Shown one piece after another: positions 22,042 to 30,845 of a stretch of DNA of 43,463 bases (position 1 is its first letter; each line of letters opens with the position of its first letter). The notes beneath the pieces are model-generated. The model saw only the letters and a list, made by a program, of their open reading frames with translations, searched no databases and was not told where the DNA came from. The position numbers were made by a program, and so were the translations under genes. The stretch comes from Microbacterium gubbeenense DSM 15944 (lineage in GTDB: Bacteria; Actinomycetota; Actinomycetes; Actinomycetales; Microbacteriaceae): NCBI RefSeq assembly GCF_000422745.1, contig NZ_AUGQ01000019.1:1-43463 (forward strand), read 5' to 3'.

Positions 22042-22832
22042 GCGCCGTCCCACGCGTCGGTCACCGCGAGGGCGTCGCGGGTCGAGGTGACGTCGTGCAC
22101 CCGCACGCCCCAGGCCCCGGCGCGCTGCGCAAGCACGCTGGTCACGGCGGTCGCGAGGTCGCGTCGATCGCGCGAGGCATCGTCGCCGATCGCGCTCGAG
22201 AGGAATCCCTTGCGCGAGGTGCCGACGAGCACGCGGAAGCCGAGATCTGTCACCGCGCCGAGCTCGCGGAGCACGCTCCAGTTCTGCGGGCCCGCCTTCG
22301 CGAAGCCGACGCCCGGATCGAGGATGATCTTCGACGGATCGATGCCGGCCGCGATCGCCGCGTCGACGCGCTGACTGAGCTCGCGGGCGACCTCGCCGCC
22401 GACGTCGTCGTACTCGGCGAACGCGTACATGTCGGCGGAGGGACCGCGCCAGTGGCCGATCAGGAACTCGACCCCGGCATCGGCGACGACGCGCATCATG
22501 TCGTCGTCGGCGAGACCGCCGGAGACGTCGTTCACGATCCGCGCACCGGCTTCGATCGCACGCGCGGCGGTGGCAGCGCGATACGTGTCGATGCTCACGA
22601 CGGATCCGTCAGCGGCGAGGTGCTCGACGACCGGCAGCGCGCGGCGCAGCTCCTCGTCGATGCCGACCGGCACGGATCCGGGGCGCGTGGACTCGCCGCC
22701 GACGTCGAGGATCGTCGCGCCGCATGCCGCGAGCGTGCGGCCGTGCGCGATCGCGGCGTCCGGCTCGTCGTGCTCGCCGCCGTCGCTGAACGAATCGGGC
22801 GTCGCATTGACGATCCCCATGATCTGGATCAT
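22038..22832 (-). CDS. folP: dihydropteroate synthase
   Basis: A 264-residue TIM-barrel enzyme joining hydroxymethyldihydropterin pyrophosphate with p-aminobenzoate; it is the target of sulfonamides. Pterin-binding signatures are GIVNATPDSFSDGG (6-19) and LDVGGESTRPGS (42-53), then SIDTYRA, NDVSGG, ILDPGVGFAK and GTSRKGF. The ATG at 22832 lies 4 bp after the folE stop. A second in-frame ATG four codons later is an alternative start. Confidence 0.96.
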   Translation of the reverse strand: MIQIMGIVNATPDSFSDGGEHDEPDAAIAHGRTLAACGATILDVGGESTRPGSVPVGIDEELRRALPVVEHLAADGSVVSIDTYRAATAARAIEAGARIVNDVSGGLADDDMMRVVADAGVEFLIGHWRGPSADMYAFAEYDDVGGEVARELSQRVDAAIAAGIDPSKIILDPGVGFAKAGPQNWSVLRELGAVTDLGFRVLVGTSRKGFLSSAIGDDASRDRRDLATAVTSVLAQRAGAWGVRVHDVTSTRDALAVTDAWDGA

Positions 22833-22836
22833 CCGG

Positions 22837-23463
22837 TCAGCGGCCCTTCACTGCGGCGGCGTCGGTCGCCGCGTTCTGCGCGCCGATGATGATGTACGCC
22901 GCCATCTCCGCACGCGCCGCCTCTGTGGCGAGGTCTCCGCGCGCGGCGATCGTGACAGTCGAGCTGTCGGGCCGCTTCTCGCCGCGGGTGCGCATGCAGC
23001 CGTGCTCGGCGTCAAGCATCACGAAGACGCCGCGCGCGCCGAGGCCGTGCTCGAGCGCGTCGGCGACCTGCTCGCCCAGGCGCTCCTGCACCTGCGGTCG
23101 CGCCGAGGCGATGTCGAGCACTCGGGCGAGGGACCCGAGGCCCACGACGCTCTCGTGCGGAAGGTACGCGATGTGGGCGCGGCCCTCGAACGGCAGCAGG
23201 TGGTGCTCGCACATCGAGCGGAACCGGATGTCTCGCACGAGCACGGCGCCGGTCGGCACGGTCTCGGGAGCCGGCCCCTGAGATACGTCGATCGTGTGCG
23301 CCAGCGGCGCGGCCGGATCCTGCCCGATGCCGCCGTACATCTCGGCCGCGGCCTGCGCGACCCTGCCGGGCGTCTCGCGCAGACCGGGGCGATCCGGATC
23401 CTCGCCGATCGCTACGAGCAGCTCGCGGGTCAGCGCGGCCACGCGCTCTGTATCGACGGCCAT
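22837..23463 (-). CDS. folE: GTP cyclohydrolase I
   Basis: A 208-residue type IA GTP cyclohydrolase that makes 7,8-dihydroneopterin triphosphate, the first folate step. Zinc ligands are seen in MCEHHLLPFEG and in EHGCM. RDIRFRSMCEHH, VVGLGSLARV and RPQVQERL are strongly conserved. The ATG at 23463 follows the ftsH stop by 13 bp, consistent with one operon. Confidence 0.96.
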   Translation of the reverse strand: MAVDTERVAALTRELLVAIGEDPDRPGLRETPGRVAQAAAEMYGGIGQDPAAPLAHTIDVSQGPAPETVPTGAVLVRDIRFRSMCEHHLLPFEGRAHIAYLPHESVVGLGSLARVLDIASARPQVQERLGEQVADALEHGLGARGVFVMLDAEHGCMRTRGEKRPDSSTVTIAARGDLATEAARAEMAAYIIIGAQNAATDAAAVKGR

Positions 23464-23476
23464 GACGCCTCCTGGA

Positions 23477-25474
23477 CTATGCGGTTGCGGGCCTCGTGGA
23501 CCCGCCGGTCTCGGGCGAGCGCGACGTCTGGGGCGACTCCTCGGAGGCCGCGATGCCCGGTTCGGGCTGCGGGTTCGCGCGAGGCACGTCGATCGGCGGC
23601 ACGGCCGATACCGGGCGTTCGCTGCTCGAGAGCCACTGCGGGCGCTCGTCGATCTTCTTCACCTCGGAGAAGATCTCGGCGATCTGCTTGTGATCGAGCG
23701 TCTCCTTCTCGAGCAGCTCGTGCGCCAGGCGATCGAGCAGGTCGCGGTTGTCGTTGAGCACCCGGTAGGCCTCGTCGTGCGCCTGCTCGATGAGGGCGCG
23801 CACCTCGCGGTCGACGCGCTCGGCCATCGTGTCGGAGTAGTCGCGGCTGTGGCCGCGGTCGTGGCCCATGAACATCTGGCCCGACGAGCCCGACAGGAGC
23901 ACGGGGCCGATGTCGCGGGTCATTCCGTACTCGGTGACCATCTTGCGGGCGATGTTCGTCGCCTTCTCGATGTCGTTGGAGGCGCCCGTCGTCGGATCGT
24001 GGAAGATGATCTCCTCCGCGACGCGCCCGCCCATCGCGTACGTCAGCTGATCCTGCAGCTCGTTGCGCGTGACCGAGTACTTGTCGTCGACCGGCAGCAC
24101 CATCGTGTAGCCGAGAGCCTTGCCGCGCGGCAGGATCGTGATCTTCGTCACCGGATCCGAATAGTTCATCGCGGCCGCCGCGAGCGCATGTCCGCCCTCG
24201 TGGTACGCCGTGATGAGCTTTTCCTTGTCCTTCATCACGCGGGTGCGGCGCTGGGGTCCGGCGATGGCGCGATCGATCGCCTCGTCGAGCGCGCGGTCGT
24301 CGATCAGCTGCGCGTTGGAGCGGGCCGTCAGAAGCGCGGCCTCGTTCAGCACGTTCGCGAGGTCGGCGCCCGAGAAGCCGGGCGTCTTGCGCGCGACGTC
24401 CTCGAGATCCACACCCTCGGCCAGCGGCTTGCCGCGGCCGTGCACGCCGAGGATCTGCAGGCGGCCCTTCATGTCGGGCGCGTCGACGCCGATCTGGCGG
24501 TCGAAGCGGCCCGGGCGCAGGAGCGCGGGGTCGAGGATGTCGGGGCGGTTCGTCGCCGCGATGACGATGACGTTCGCGTTGACGTCGAATCCGTCCATCT
24601 CGACGAGCATCTGGTTCAGAGTCTGCTCGCGCTCGTCGTGCCCGCCGCCCATGCCGGCGCCGCGGTGGCGCCCCACGGCGTCGATCTCATCGATGAAGAT
24701 GATGGCCGGAGCGTTCTCCTGGGCCTGCTTGAAGAGATCCCGCACCCGGCTCGCGCCGACGCCGACGAACATCTCGACGAAATCGGATCCGGAGATCGGG
24801 TAGAACGGCACGCCCGCCTCGCCCGCGACGGCGCGCGCGAGCAGCGTCTTTCCCGTGCCGGGAGGGCCGTACAGCATGACGCCCTTGGGGATCCGCGCGC
24901 CAAGCGCCTGGAACCGCGTCGGATCCGCGAGGAAGTCCTTGATCTCGTGCAGCTCTTCGACCGCCTCGTCGCTTCCGGCGACGTCGGCGAACGTGACGTC
25001 GGGGTTCTCCTTCGTGACGTTCTTCGCGCGCGACTTGCCGAACTGCGCCATCTTGCCGCCGCCCTGGGCGTTTGAGAGCAGGAACCAGAACAGCAGCCCG
25101 AGCAGCAGCACGGGGATCATGATCGACAGCAGGCTGCCGAAGAATGAGGCCTGCGGCACCGCGTCGTCGTAGCCGTTCTTGGGGTCCGCGTCGCGGACGG
25201 CGTCGACGACATCGTCGGCGCGGGCGCTGACGTAGTAGAACTGGACGGTGTTCGCGCCCTCGTACTCGCTCGAGAGCGTGAGATCGACGCGCTGATCGCC
25301 GTCGGTGATGAGGACTTCCTGCACCTTGTCGCCCTGCAGAAGTTCGAGCCCCTCCTGCACCGTGACCTTCTTCGGCCCGCTGAACGCGCTGAACATCGAG
25401 AACCCGGCAATGAGCACGACCGCGATCAGCAGCACGTACACGACGGGGTGGCGGAAGATCTTCTTCACGTTCAT
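23477..25474 (-). CDS. ftsH: ATP-dependent zinc metalloprotease FtsH
   Basis: A 665-residue membrane AAA+ protease for quality control of membrane and cytosolic proteins. Two membrane spans (about 11-30 and 110-134) flank a small external domain. The AAA module has Walker A GPPGTGKT (203-210), Walker B FIDEID (260-265) and the second region of homology [19 protein letters not shown]. The protease active site HEGGH is at 425-429. The C-terminal 60 residues are proline/serine-rich and variable. It is followed closely by folE, the usual actinobacterial order. Confidence 0.97.
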   Translation of the reverse strand: MNVKKIFRHPVVYVLLIAVVLIAGFSMFSAFSGPKKVTVQEGLELLQGDKVQEVLITDGDQRVDLTLSSEYEGANTVQFYYVSARADDVVDAVRDADPKNGYDDAVPQASFFGSLLSIMIPVLLLGLLFWFLLSNAQGGGKMAQFGKSRAKNVTKENPDVTFADVAGSDEAVEELHEIKDFLADPTRFQALGARIPKGVMLYGPPGTGKTLLARAVAGEAGVPFYPISGSDFVEMFVGVGASRVRDLFKQAQENAPAIIFIDEIDAVGRHRGAGMGGGHDEREQTLNQMLVEMDGFDVNANVIVIAATNRPDILDPALLRPGRFDRQIGVDAPDMKGRLQILGVHGRGKPLAEGVDLEDVARKTPGFSGADLANVLNEAALLTARSNAQLIDDRALDEAIDRAIAGPQRRTRVMKDKEKLITAYHEGGHALAAAAMNYSDPVTKITILPRGKALGYTMVLPVDDKYSVTRNELQDQLTYAMGGRVAEEIIFHDPTTGASNDIEKATNIARKMVTEYGMTRDIGPVLLSGSSGQMFMGHDRGHSRDYSDTMAERVDREVRALIEQAHDEAYRVLNDNRDLLDRLAHELLEKETLDHKQIAEIFSEVKKIDERPQWLSSSERPVSAVPPIDVPRANPQPEPGIAASEESPQTSRSPETGGSTRPATA

Positions 25475-25598
25475 AGTGCGTCGGTTAACCGACTCCTCCT
25501 GGTATTCGACGCGCGGGGCACGACCCAGCGCAGGTCGTCCCAGATTACCGGCCGGTGTCTATGGCTGCTCTGGGATTCGCCCACGGCGGAACGTGCGC

Positions 25599-26150
25599 TC
25601 AGGAGTAGACGTGCGGAGCCAGGACCGCGACGTCGCGCAGCCCGCGATACCGCTCGGCGTAGTCGAGGCCGTATCCGATGACGAAGTCGCTCGGGATGTC
25701 GAAGCCGACGTACTTCGCGTCGATCTCGACCTTCGCGGCGTCGGGCTTGCGGAAGGCCGCGAGCACCTCGATCGAGGCGGCACCGCGCGTGGCGAAATGC
25801 TCGAGCAGCCAGTTGAGCGTGAGGCCCGAGTCGATGATGTCCTCGACGACCAGCACGTGCTTGCCCTCGAGAGGCGTGTCGAGATCCTTGCGGATCTGCA
25901 CGACGCCGCTCGACTTGGTCGAGGCGCCGTAGCTCGAGACGGCCATCCAGTCCATGGCCGCGTCGATCGTGAGTGCACGCGTGAAGTCGGCCATGACCAT
26001 GACGGCGCCCTTCAGGACGCCGACGAGCAGGACCTCGCGATCTGCGTAATCGCGATCGACTTCCGCAGCGAGCTCGGCGAGCCGCTCCTGGATCTGCTCC
26101 TCGGTGACGAGGACTCGTTCAAGGTCTTGTGCAATGTCGGCCGCGCGCAT
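25599..26150 (-). CDS. hpt: hypoxanthine phosphoribosyltransferase
   Basis: A 183-residue purine-salvage enzyme converting hypoxanthine (and guanine) with PRPP to nucleotides. The PRPP-binding loop VVEDIIDSGLT is at 101-111, with LKGAVMVMADF, SYGASTKSSG and the C-terminal VIGYGLDYAERYR base-binding region. Length is standard. Upstream lies tilS, then 124 bp separate hpt from ftsH; that gap shows no gene. Confidence 0.95.
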   Translation of the reverse strand: MRAADIAQDLERVLVTEEQIQERLAELAAEVDRDYADREVLLVGVLKGAVMVMADFTRALTIDAAMDWMAVSSYGASTKSSGVVQIRKDLDTPLEGKHVLVVEDIIDSGLTLNWLLEHFATRGAASIEVLAAFRKPDAAKVEIDAKYVGFDIPSDFVIGYGLDYAERYRGLRDVAVLAPHVYS

Positions 26151-26249
26151 GGGTCAAGCATATGCAGGCCGCCCCGATGAACGCACTGAGTTTCACGGAT
26201 CGGGTGGGGTGAGGATCCGGTGGGTGCGTGCGCGTCCTGCGGATCCACT

Positions 26250-26303
26250 CCGGTGACGCGAATGGACGCTCGTCGCGGTGGGAGGATCCGTTTGCGTCAC
26301 CGG
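26250..26303. repeat. intergenic palindromic element, copy 2
   Basis: Arms 26250-26269 (CCGGTGACGCGAATGGACGC) and 26284-26303 (complement of CCGGTGACGCAAACGGATCC) pair with four mismatches around a 14-nt loop. It starts 11 bp after the tilS stop and, read on the minus strand, has the same orientation and a similar loop (ending ACGA) as copy 1 at 17261-17314. Confidence 0.7.
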
Positions 26304-26313
26304 AACCGACCGG

Positions 26314-27306
26314 TCACGCCCCGGCGGCGCGGAACGCCAACGCCTGGCCCGATCTTGTCGCCTGACAGCCCGGGAGGTCGATCGGGCCCTGGCCCGCCCA
26401 GTCGGTCACCAAGCGCGCGACCTCGAGGGTCTGGGCCCTCGTCAGAGCGACGCCGAATTCCGATGCCACCACGTGTCGGATGATGCGGTTGCGAATCGCC
26501 GCCGGGTTCGCCGCGAGGGCGGGCACCGACACCGCGATGCCCGCCTCGGCGTGCTCGACGATGTCCTCGATCGTCTCGTCGATCATGTCGGCGAAGGCCT
26601 CGTCGTCCTCGCGCAGCTGCTCCGCCGTCCGCCATAGTGCCTCGGCGATGCCCGGGCCGAGCTCGGCCTCGAGCACCGGCAACACGCGGTGGCGCACGCG
26701 AACGCGGGCGAAGCGGTCGTCGTCGTTGTGGGGATCCGCCCACGGATCGATGCCGCTCGCGGCGCAGAACGCCTCGGTATCCGCGCGGCGCAGCGCGAGC
26801 AGCGGGCGGATCCACGCCAGGCCGCGCTCGTCGAGCGCGTGCGGGGACATGCCCTGGAGACTCGCCGCACCGGATCCGCGGGCGAGACCCAGCAGCACGG
26901 TCTCGGCCTGGTCGTCGAGGGTGTGGCCGACGAGCACGGCAACGGATCCGGTCTCCGCCGCGGCCTCGCGGAGCGCCGCGTACCGTGCGTCGCGGGCCGC
27001 CGCCTCCGGTCCCCCCGCGGATCCGACGTCGACGCGCACGACGCGCGCGTCGCGGATCCCGGCGTCGCGAGCCTGGCGCGCGGCGCGCTCGGCGACCTCG
27101 GCGGATCCGCTCTGCAGACAGTGATCCACCGTGACGGCGATCGCCTCGATACCCGCATGCCGCGCCTCGTGCGCGGTGGCCTCAGCGAGCGCGAGCGAGT
27201 CGGCCCCGCCCGACAGGGCGACGAGGATGCGCGCGCCGGAATCGGCGAACGGCGCGAGCGCTTCACGAACAGCTCGCCGAACGGCGGCGACGACGGGATC
27301 CAGCAT
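26314..27306 (-). CDS. tilS: tRNA(Ile)-lysidine synthetase
   Basis: A 330-residue N-type ATP pyrophosphatase that attaches lysine to the C34 wobble base of the CAU tRNA-Ile. The ATP-binding P-loop LSGGADS is at 31-37. Further signatures are [19 protein letters not shown] and RPLLALRR, and a shorter C-terminal domain follows. Length matches actinobacterial TilS. The ATG at 27306 is divergent from ppa with a 64-bp shared upstream region. A D-Ala-D-Ala carboxypeptidase gene often found upstream is absent here. Confidence 0.94.
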   Translation of the reverse strand: MLDPVVAAVRRAVREALAPFADSGARILVALSGGADSLALAEATAHEARHAGIEAIAVTVDHCLQSGSAEVAERAARQARDAGIRDARVVRVDVGSAGGPEAAARDARYAALREAAAETGSVAVLVGHTLDDQAETVLLGLARGSGAASLQGMSPHALDERGLAWIRPLLALRRADTEAFCAASGIDPWADPHNDDDRFARVRVRHRVLPVLEAELGPGIAEALWRTAEQLREDDEAFADMIDETIEDIVEHAEAGIAVSVPALAANPAAIRNRIIRHVVASEFGVALTRAQTLEVARLVTDWAGQGPIDLPGCQATRSGQALAFRAAGA

Positions 27307-27370
27307 GCGTCCCAGAGTAACGATTAGTGTTAGCGCAGACCCTCCCGACTACTCAAGGAGCAACACAGGT

Positions 27371-27907
27371 ATGGGCGCGTACGACGCAGTCATCGAGATC
27401 CCGCGCGGCAGCCGCGTGAAGTACGAGGTCGACCACGGCACGGGCCGAGTCTTCCTCGACCGCGTTCTCTACACGACGTTCGGTTACCCGAGCGATTACG
27501 GATTCTTCGAGAACACGCTCGGAGAGGACGGCGATCCGCTCGACGTTCTCGTGATCATGGACCACTCGGTGTTCCCGGGCGTCGGCGTCAAGGTGCGCCC
27601 CGTCGGCGTGCTCAAGATGAGCGATGAGGCCGGCGGCGACGACAAGGTCGTTGCGGTCATCGCGAAGGATCCGCGCTGGGAGCACATCCAGGACGTCGAC
27701 GACCTCCAGGAGTACACCCGCAAGGAGATCGAGCACTTCTTCGAGCACTACAAGGACCTCGAGCCCGGCAAGTGGGTCAAGGTCGACGAGTGGGGAGGCG
27801 CCGCTGAGGCCGAGCGCCTCGTCGCCGAGTCGTACACGCGCTTCGAAGAGGACCACGGCCAGACGAAGACTCAGGGCGAGGGCGAGTTCCCCGACTCACG
27901 CTCCTGA
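27371..27907 (+). CDS. ppa: inorganic pyrophosphatase (family I)
   Basis: A 178-residue soluble pyrophosphatase that hydrolyses PPi and drives biosynthetic reactions forward. The signature DGDPLDVLV is at 53-61, with [14 protein letters not shown] near the N-terminus and [15 protein letters not shown] in the second half supplying the other metal ligands. The ATG at 27371 has AAGGAG about 11 nt upstream. It is followed by a strong palindromic terminator. Confidence 0.97.
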   Translation: MGAYDAVIEIPRGSRVKYEVDHGTGRVFLDRVLYTTFGYPSDYGFFENTLGEDGDPLDVLVIMDHSVFPGVGVKVRPVGVLKMSDEAGGDDKVVAVIAKDPRWEHIQDVDDLQEYTRKEIEHFFEHYKDLEPGKWVKVDEWGGAAEAERLVAESYTRFEEDHGQTKTQGEGEFPDSRS

Positions 27908-27912
27908 CGCAT

Positions 27913-27954
27913 ACGACGAACGCCCCGGATCCGCGGATCCGGGGCGTTCGTCGT
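27913..27954. terminator. bidirectional terminator between ppa and M23 gene
   Basis: A perfect palindrome with 21-bp arms meeting at position 27933/27934, containing GGATCCGCGGATCC at its centre. It begins 6 bp after the ppa stop and ends 4 bp before the stop of the convergent peptidase gene. It can serve both directions, although no long T-run follows on either strand. Confidence 0.75.
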
Positions 27955-27957
27955 TGA

Positions 27958-29487
27958 TCAGACCCAGATGCCCTTGCCGGCCATGAAGTCGATCGGGTTG
28001 ACGGTCGGCCCGTTGACGTAGACCTCGAAGTGCAGGTGGCAGCCGAACGAGTTTCCGGTGTTGCCCTCGTACGCGATGACCTGGCCGGCTTGGACGTACT
28101 GGCCCCAGCCGACAGCGATGCCGCCGTCCATGATGTGACCGTATCCGGTGCCGATGCCGCCGCCGTGGTTGATGCGCACGTAGTTGCCGTAGCCGCCGTT
28201 GTACCCGGCGAACTCGACGGTGCCCGCCGAGGCCGCGAAGATCGGTGTTCCGCATCCGGCGGCGAGGTCGACGCCGGCGTGGAACGAGGTCGAGCAGTAC
28301 GACGGGCCGCACATCGACGTGCGCCATCCGTACCCGGAGGTTCGCGAGCCGCTGTTCGGGCGCACCCACCCGTTCGCCGGTGCGGCAGGAGCCGCGGGAG
28401 CGGCGGGTTCCGCTGGGGCGGCCGGCGCCGCGGGCTCGCCCGCAGGGGATCCTTGGGGCGCCTCCTGCGCCTGCTGCTGGCGCCGGCGCTCTTCCTCTTC
28501 CGCGGCGCGACGCTTGCGCTCTTCTTCCTCACGCTTACGCCGCGCGGCTTCCTCGCGCTTGCGGCGTTCCTCGGCGAGGCGGCGCTGCTCTTCTTCATAC
28601 GCCTTGCGCTGCTTCTCGCCGTCCTTGTACTCCGCGAGAGTCTTGCTCGAGGTGTCCTTCAGCGCCGCGAGCTGCTGCTCGAGCGTGATGAGGTGGCTCT
28701 TCTGATCGGCGAGGGCCTGCTCCGCGGCGGCCTGCGCCTGCTGGGCGACCGCCATCTTCTCCTCGGCGACCTTCTGCAGGCGGTCGCGCTCCTTGCGAGC
28801 TTCCTTCGCCTGATCCGTGAGGTGCTGCGCCGAATCGCGCGCGGCGACCGCCGAGGCATAGATGGACTCGTTGCGCTCGGCGAGCTTGTCCAGCTGACCC
28901 AGCTTCGACAGCAGGTTGTCGGCGTCGCCGGCCGAGTCGGCGAACAGCAGCTCGTACGGGGTGTTGTCACCGCTCGCGCGGGAGATCGTCGATGCGACCT
29001 TCGCCGCCGCGGCCGCCGCTTCACTGGCCTTCGTCGCCTGGTCGTCTGCCTGACCCTGCAGCTCGTCTGCGCGGTGCGCGGCCTGGTAATACTCCTGCTG
29101 CGCAGCGTAGTACTCGTCCGCCGCCTTCTCCGCGACTGCCTGGGCCTCAGCGACAGCTGCCTTCAGCTGCGCGATGTAGCCCTCGATGCGCGAGATCTCG
29201 CTCGCCTTCGACGACTGGTTCGAGCGCGCGCGCTCCACGTCTTCCCACGTCGGGTAATCCGCAGGGTCGTACGAGATGGCGAACGCTGATCCGGATCCGC
29301 GCAACGCGCCGAACGCGCCCGCCGCGGCTACCCCGAGCACGCCGGCCGCGATCGCGCCGCGGCGCGTGACGGGTCCCCAGAACGCACGCTTCTCGGCGGG
29401 CGAGGGCGCGCAGTCGCACACTTCTTCTGTGCGCTCCGAACTGGGGGAAGGAGTATTCACACTCGTCACACTAACAACACCCGCCAC
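27958..29487 (-). CDS. secreted coiled-coil M23-family peptidoglycan hydrolase
   Basis: A protein of about 509 residues. A hydrophobic export segment (about 44-63, after TRR at 41-43) is followed by a long coiled coil (about 90-340), including a highly charged stretch of R/E/K (300-336), an Ala-Pro linker (350-372) and a C-terminal M23 zinc peptidase domain with HAGVD (403-407), HIMDGG (451-456) and HLHFEV (484-489). It is probably a cell-wall hydrolase involved in division, like FtsEX-controlled PcsB/RipC-type proteins (inference). Start is uncertain: GTG 29487 is the longest; GTG at 29469 (VTSVNT) is an alternative. Confidence 0.87.
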   Translation of the reverse strand: MAGVVSVTSVNTPSPSSERTEEVCDCAPSPAEKRAFWGPVTRRGAIAAGVLGVAAAGAFGALRGSGSAFAISYDPADYPTWEDVERARSNQSSKASEISRIEGYIAQLKAAVAEAQAVAEKAADEYYAAQQEYYQAAHRADELQGQADDQATKASEAAAAAAKVASTISRASGDNTPYELLFADSAGDADNLLSKLGQLDKLAERNESIYASAVAARDSAQHLTDQAKEARKERDRLQKVAEEKMAVAQQAQAAAEQALADQKSHLITLEQQLAALKDTSSKTLAEYKDGEKQRKAYEEEQRRLAEERRKREEAARRKREEEERKRRAAEEEERRRQQQAQEAPQGSPAGEPAAPAAPAEPAAPAAPAAPANGWVRPNSGSRTSGYGWRTSMCGPSYCSTSFHAGVDLAAGCGTPIFAASAGTVEFAGYNGGYGNYVRINHGGGIGTGYGHIMDGGIAVGWGQYVQAGQVIAYEGNTGNSFGCHLHFEVYVNGPTVNPIDFMAGKGIWV

Positions 29488-29578
29488 TTTCTGAACAGCG
29501 TTCTCCCGCGATTCACGGGCGCATGCTCCCCCATCGTCGCCCTCGACACGCCCGAGACCCGCACGACGCGCCCTTGTT

Positions 29579-29608
29579 TTGCGATTCCGCTTCGGCCATG
29601 CGTAAGAT
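29579..29608 (+). promoter_or_regulatory. promoter of tRNA cluster
   Basis: TTGCGA (29579-29584) and TAAGAT (29603-29608) are separated by 18 bp, about 38 bp upstream of tRNA-Glu. TAAGAT is the same -10 sequence as at the rRNA promoter. The region between the peptidase start and the tRNA holds nothing else I can name. Confidence 0.5.
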
Positions 29609-29646
29609 TAAACGGTTGGCAGGTGAGCTGTGAAGCTTTTCTGTAC

Positions 29647-29719
29647 GGCCCCATCGTTTAGTGGCCTAGGACGCCGCCCTTTCACGGCGGTAGCACGGGT
29701 TCGAATCCCGTTGGGGTCA
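29647..29719 (+). tRNA. gltT: tRNA-Glu(UUC)
   Basis: A 73-nt tRNA with acceptor stem GGCCCCA/TGGGGTC (one G-U pair), anticodon stem CCGCC/GGCGG with loop CTTTCAC and anticodon UUC (29681-29683), T-arm ACGGG-TTCGAAT-CCCGT, and discriminator A. CCA is not encoded. It is first of three tRNA genes on the plus strand. Confidence 0.95.
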
Positions 29720-29726
29720 CTCCACC

Positions 29727-29735
29727 TGGTATAAT
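29727..29735 (+). promoter_or_regulatory. extended -10 promoter for tRNA-Asp
   Basis: TGGTATAAT is a perfect extended -10 (TGnTATAAT), lying 25 bp upstream of tRNA-Asp and immediately after tRNA-Glu. Any -35 would fall inside tRNA-Glu and is weak. It suggests tRNA-Asp can be transcribed independently. Confidence 0.55.
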
Positions 29736-29760
29736 TGAAAATCGTGCGAAAAGCACATCT

Positions 29761-29834
29761 GGCCCTGTAGCGCAGTTGGTTAGCGTGCCGCCCTGTCACG
29801 GCGGAGGTCGCGGGTTCAAGTCCCGTCAGGGTCG
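29761..29834 (+). tRNA. aspT: tRNA-Asp(GUC)
   Basis: A 74-nt tRNA with acceptor stem GGCCCTG/CAGGGTC, anticodon stem CCGCC/GGCGG, loop CTGTCAC with anticodon GUC (29795-29797), T-loop TTCAAGT and discriminator G. CCA is not encoded. Its anticodon stem is identical to that of the neighbouring tRNA-Glu. Confidence 0.95.
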
Positions 29835-29842
29835 CTCCGGTG

Positions 29843-29872
29843 TCGGGCCTTCTTTCGAGAGGGCCCTTCGCG
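29843..29872 (+). terminator. possible hairpin after tRNA-Asp
   Basis: GGGCCTTCT and AGAGGGCCC (8 of 9 pairs, TTCG loop) form a stable hairpin shortly after tRNA-Asp, followed by CTTCG. It could be a weak terminator or processing signal before tRNA-Phe. Positions are approximate. Confidence 0.4.
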
Positions 29873-29897
29873 TAGGATGCGGCATCATGTGCCGCAC

Positions 29898-29970
29898 GGC
29901 TCTGTAGCTCAGTTGGTAGAGCGCACGACTGAAAATCGTGAGGTCACGGGATCGACGCCCGTCGGAGCCA
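29898..29970 (+). tRNA. pheT: tRNA-Phe(GAA)
   Basis: A 73-nt tRNA with acceptor stem GGCTCTG/CGGAGCC, anticodon stem CACGA/TCGTG, loop CTGAAAA with anticodon GAA (29931-29933), discriminator A and no encoded CCA. The T-loop reads ATCGACG, so the normally conserved T54 appears as A (29951). All stems are otherwise intact. Confidence 0.94.
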
Positions 29971-29972
29971 CT

Positions 29973-30011
29973 GAACCCTCGTGTGGCTTCTACACACGGG
30001 GGTTCTTTTTT
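29973..30011 (+). terminator. intrinsic terminator of tRNA cluster
   Basis: A stem of about 13 bp (GAACCCTCGTGTG against CACACGGGGGTTC, one mismatch) with a 7-nt loop is followed by six T residues (30006-30011). This is a textbook intrinsic terminator. A degraded copy of its right half lies at 31612-31650. Confidence 0.88.
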
Positions 30012-30143
30012 GTTGGGGTCCCGTTAGGTTGAGTTCCACTGAACTCCCACCGGGATGAACGGACTCGAGCTCGGCCCTCATAGTCGCCCTTCCCGCGCCG
30101 ACTCTATGGCGGCAGCGCTCTTGTCGGCTGCACGTATCGATGT

Positions 30144-30171
30144 TTAAATATTCCTTACGAGGAAGGTTTAA
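30144..30171 (+). promoter_or_regulatory. palindromic operator over the ribosome site of the HTH gene
   Basis: TTAAATATTCCT (30144-30155) and AGGAAGGTTTAA (30160-30171) pair at 10 of 12 positions with a 4-nt spacer. The right arm contains the Shine-Dalgarno AGGAAGG, 7 nt before the ATG at 30174. Such a site could bind the HTH protein encoded just downstream, giving autoregulation, or fold in the mRNA to control initiation. Confidence 0.5.
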
Positions 30172-30173
30172 GC

Positions 30174-30845
30174 ATGAGTTTTGTTTCGACGGATGATGCG
30201 GCCCAGCAACTCGGCATCACGCCCCGCCGAGTCGTGCAGCTGCTCAATCAACGTGCACTCGAGGGGCGCCGCGTGCAGCGCGACTGGCTGGTGTCCGCCT
30301 CGTCAGTTCGACAGCGCCAAGCTCTGTCGTCATCGCGCGGTCGGCCCATGGCCGCTCATACGGCCCGCTCGCTGGTCGATGCGCTGGACGAAAACACCGC
30401 CCTCCCCGCTCGACGAGCCGAACTCCTGCGCACCCGTGAAGCGGAACTGCTCGCCAGCGCTATTGCCCATTCGGTCATCATCGACACCTTCGCGACGCGC
30501 GACCCGCAGTCTGCCTCCGCGCGCCTACACCTCACGGGCGAATCGGCACTCGATCGACTCACCTCCCTTCCCGGAGAAGCACTCATCGGAACGGCGCGCG
30601 AAGTTCACGGATACCTGCAGGACACATCGCTCGAAGATCTCATCGACGACGCCATGCTGGTGCGAAGCGATGAGGGAACGATCCACGTCTATCGGTTCCG
30701 CGATGACGAGTTCCCGTGGACCGAGGCCCCCGCAACGTTGATCGCCGTTGACGCGGCGCGCAGTACGAGCTCGCGCGTGCGCGCCGCTGGTCTCGACGCC
30801 CTTGATCGAACGAGGACACGATGGCTGGCCGGGCACACGTCATAG
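30174..30845 (+). CDS. HTH-domain protein, candidate antitoxin
   Basis: A 223-residue protein. The N-terminus VSTDDAAQQLGITPRRVVQLL with WLVSASSV (about 4-47) is a MerR/excisionase-type helix-turn-helix domain. The rest is largely helical (about 60-150) and ends with a short strand-rich segment and a basic tail. It overlaps the nucleotidyltransferase gene by 25 bp and is preceded by a palindrome over its ribosome site. By context it is probably the DNA-binding antitoxin or regulator of a two-gene module. I do not recognise a named family for the C-terminal part. Confidence 0.7.
   Translation: MSFVSTDDAAQQLGITPRRVVQLLNQRALEGRRVQRDWLVSASSVRQRQALSSSRGRPMAAHTARSLVDALDENTALPARRAELLRTREAELLASAIAHSVIIDTFATRDPQSASARLHLTGESALDRLTSLPGEALIGTAREVHGYLQDTSLEDLIDDAMLVRSDEGTIHVYRFRDDEFPWTEAPATLIAVDAARSTSSRVRAAGLDALDRTRTRWLAGHTS

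Noticed and set aside
25475..25598. Possible small gene or riboswitch between hpt and ftsH
   Set aside because: No reading frame with a ribosome site and no recognisable conserved RNA structure could be supported.
28381..28445. Short direct repeats in GC-rich DNA
   Set aside because: They encode the Ala-Pro linker of the M23 peptidase and reflect protein low complexity, not a DNA repeat.
28480..28600. Repetitive CTTGCGC/CTCTTC tract
   Set aside because: It codes for the charged Arg/Glu coiled-coil segment of the M23 peptidase.
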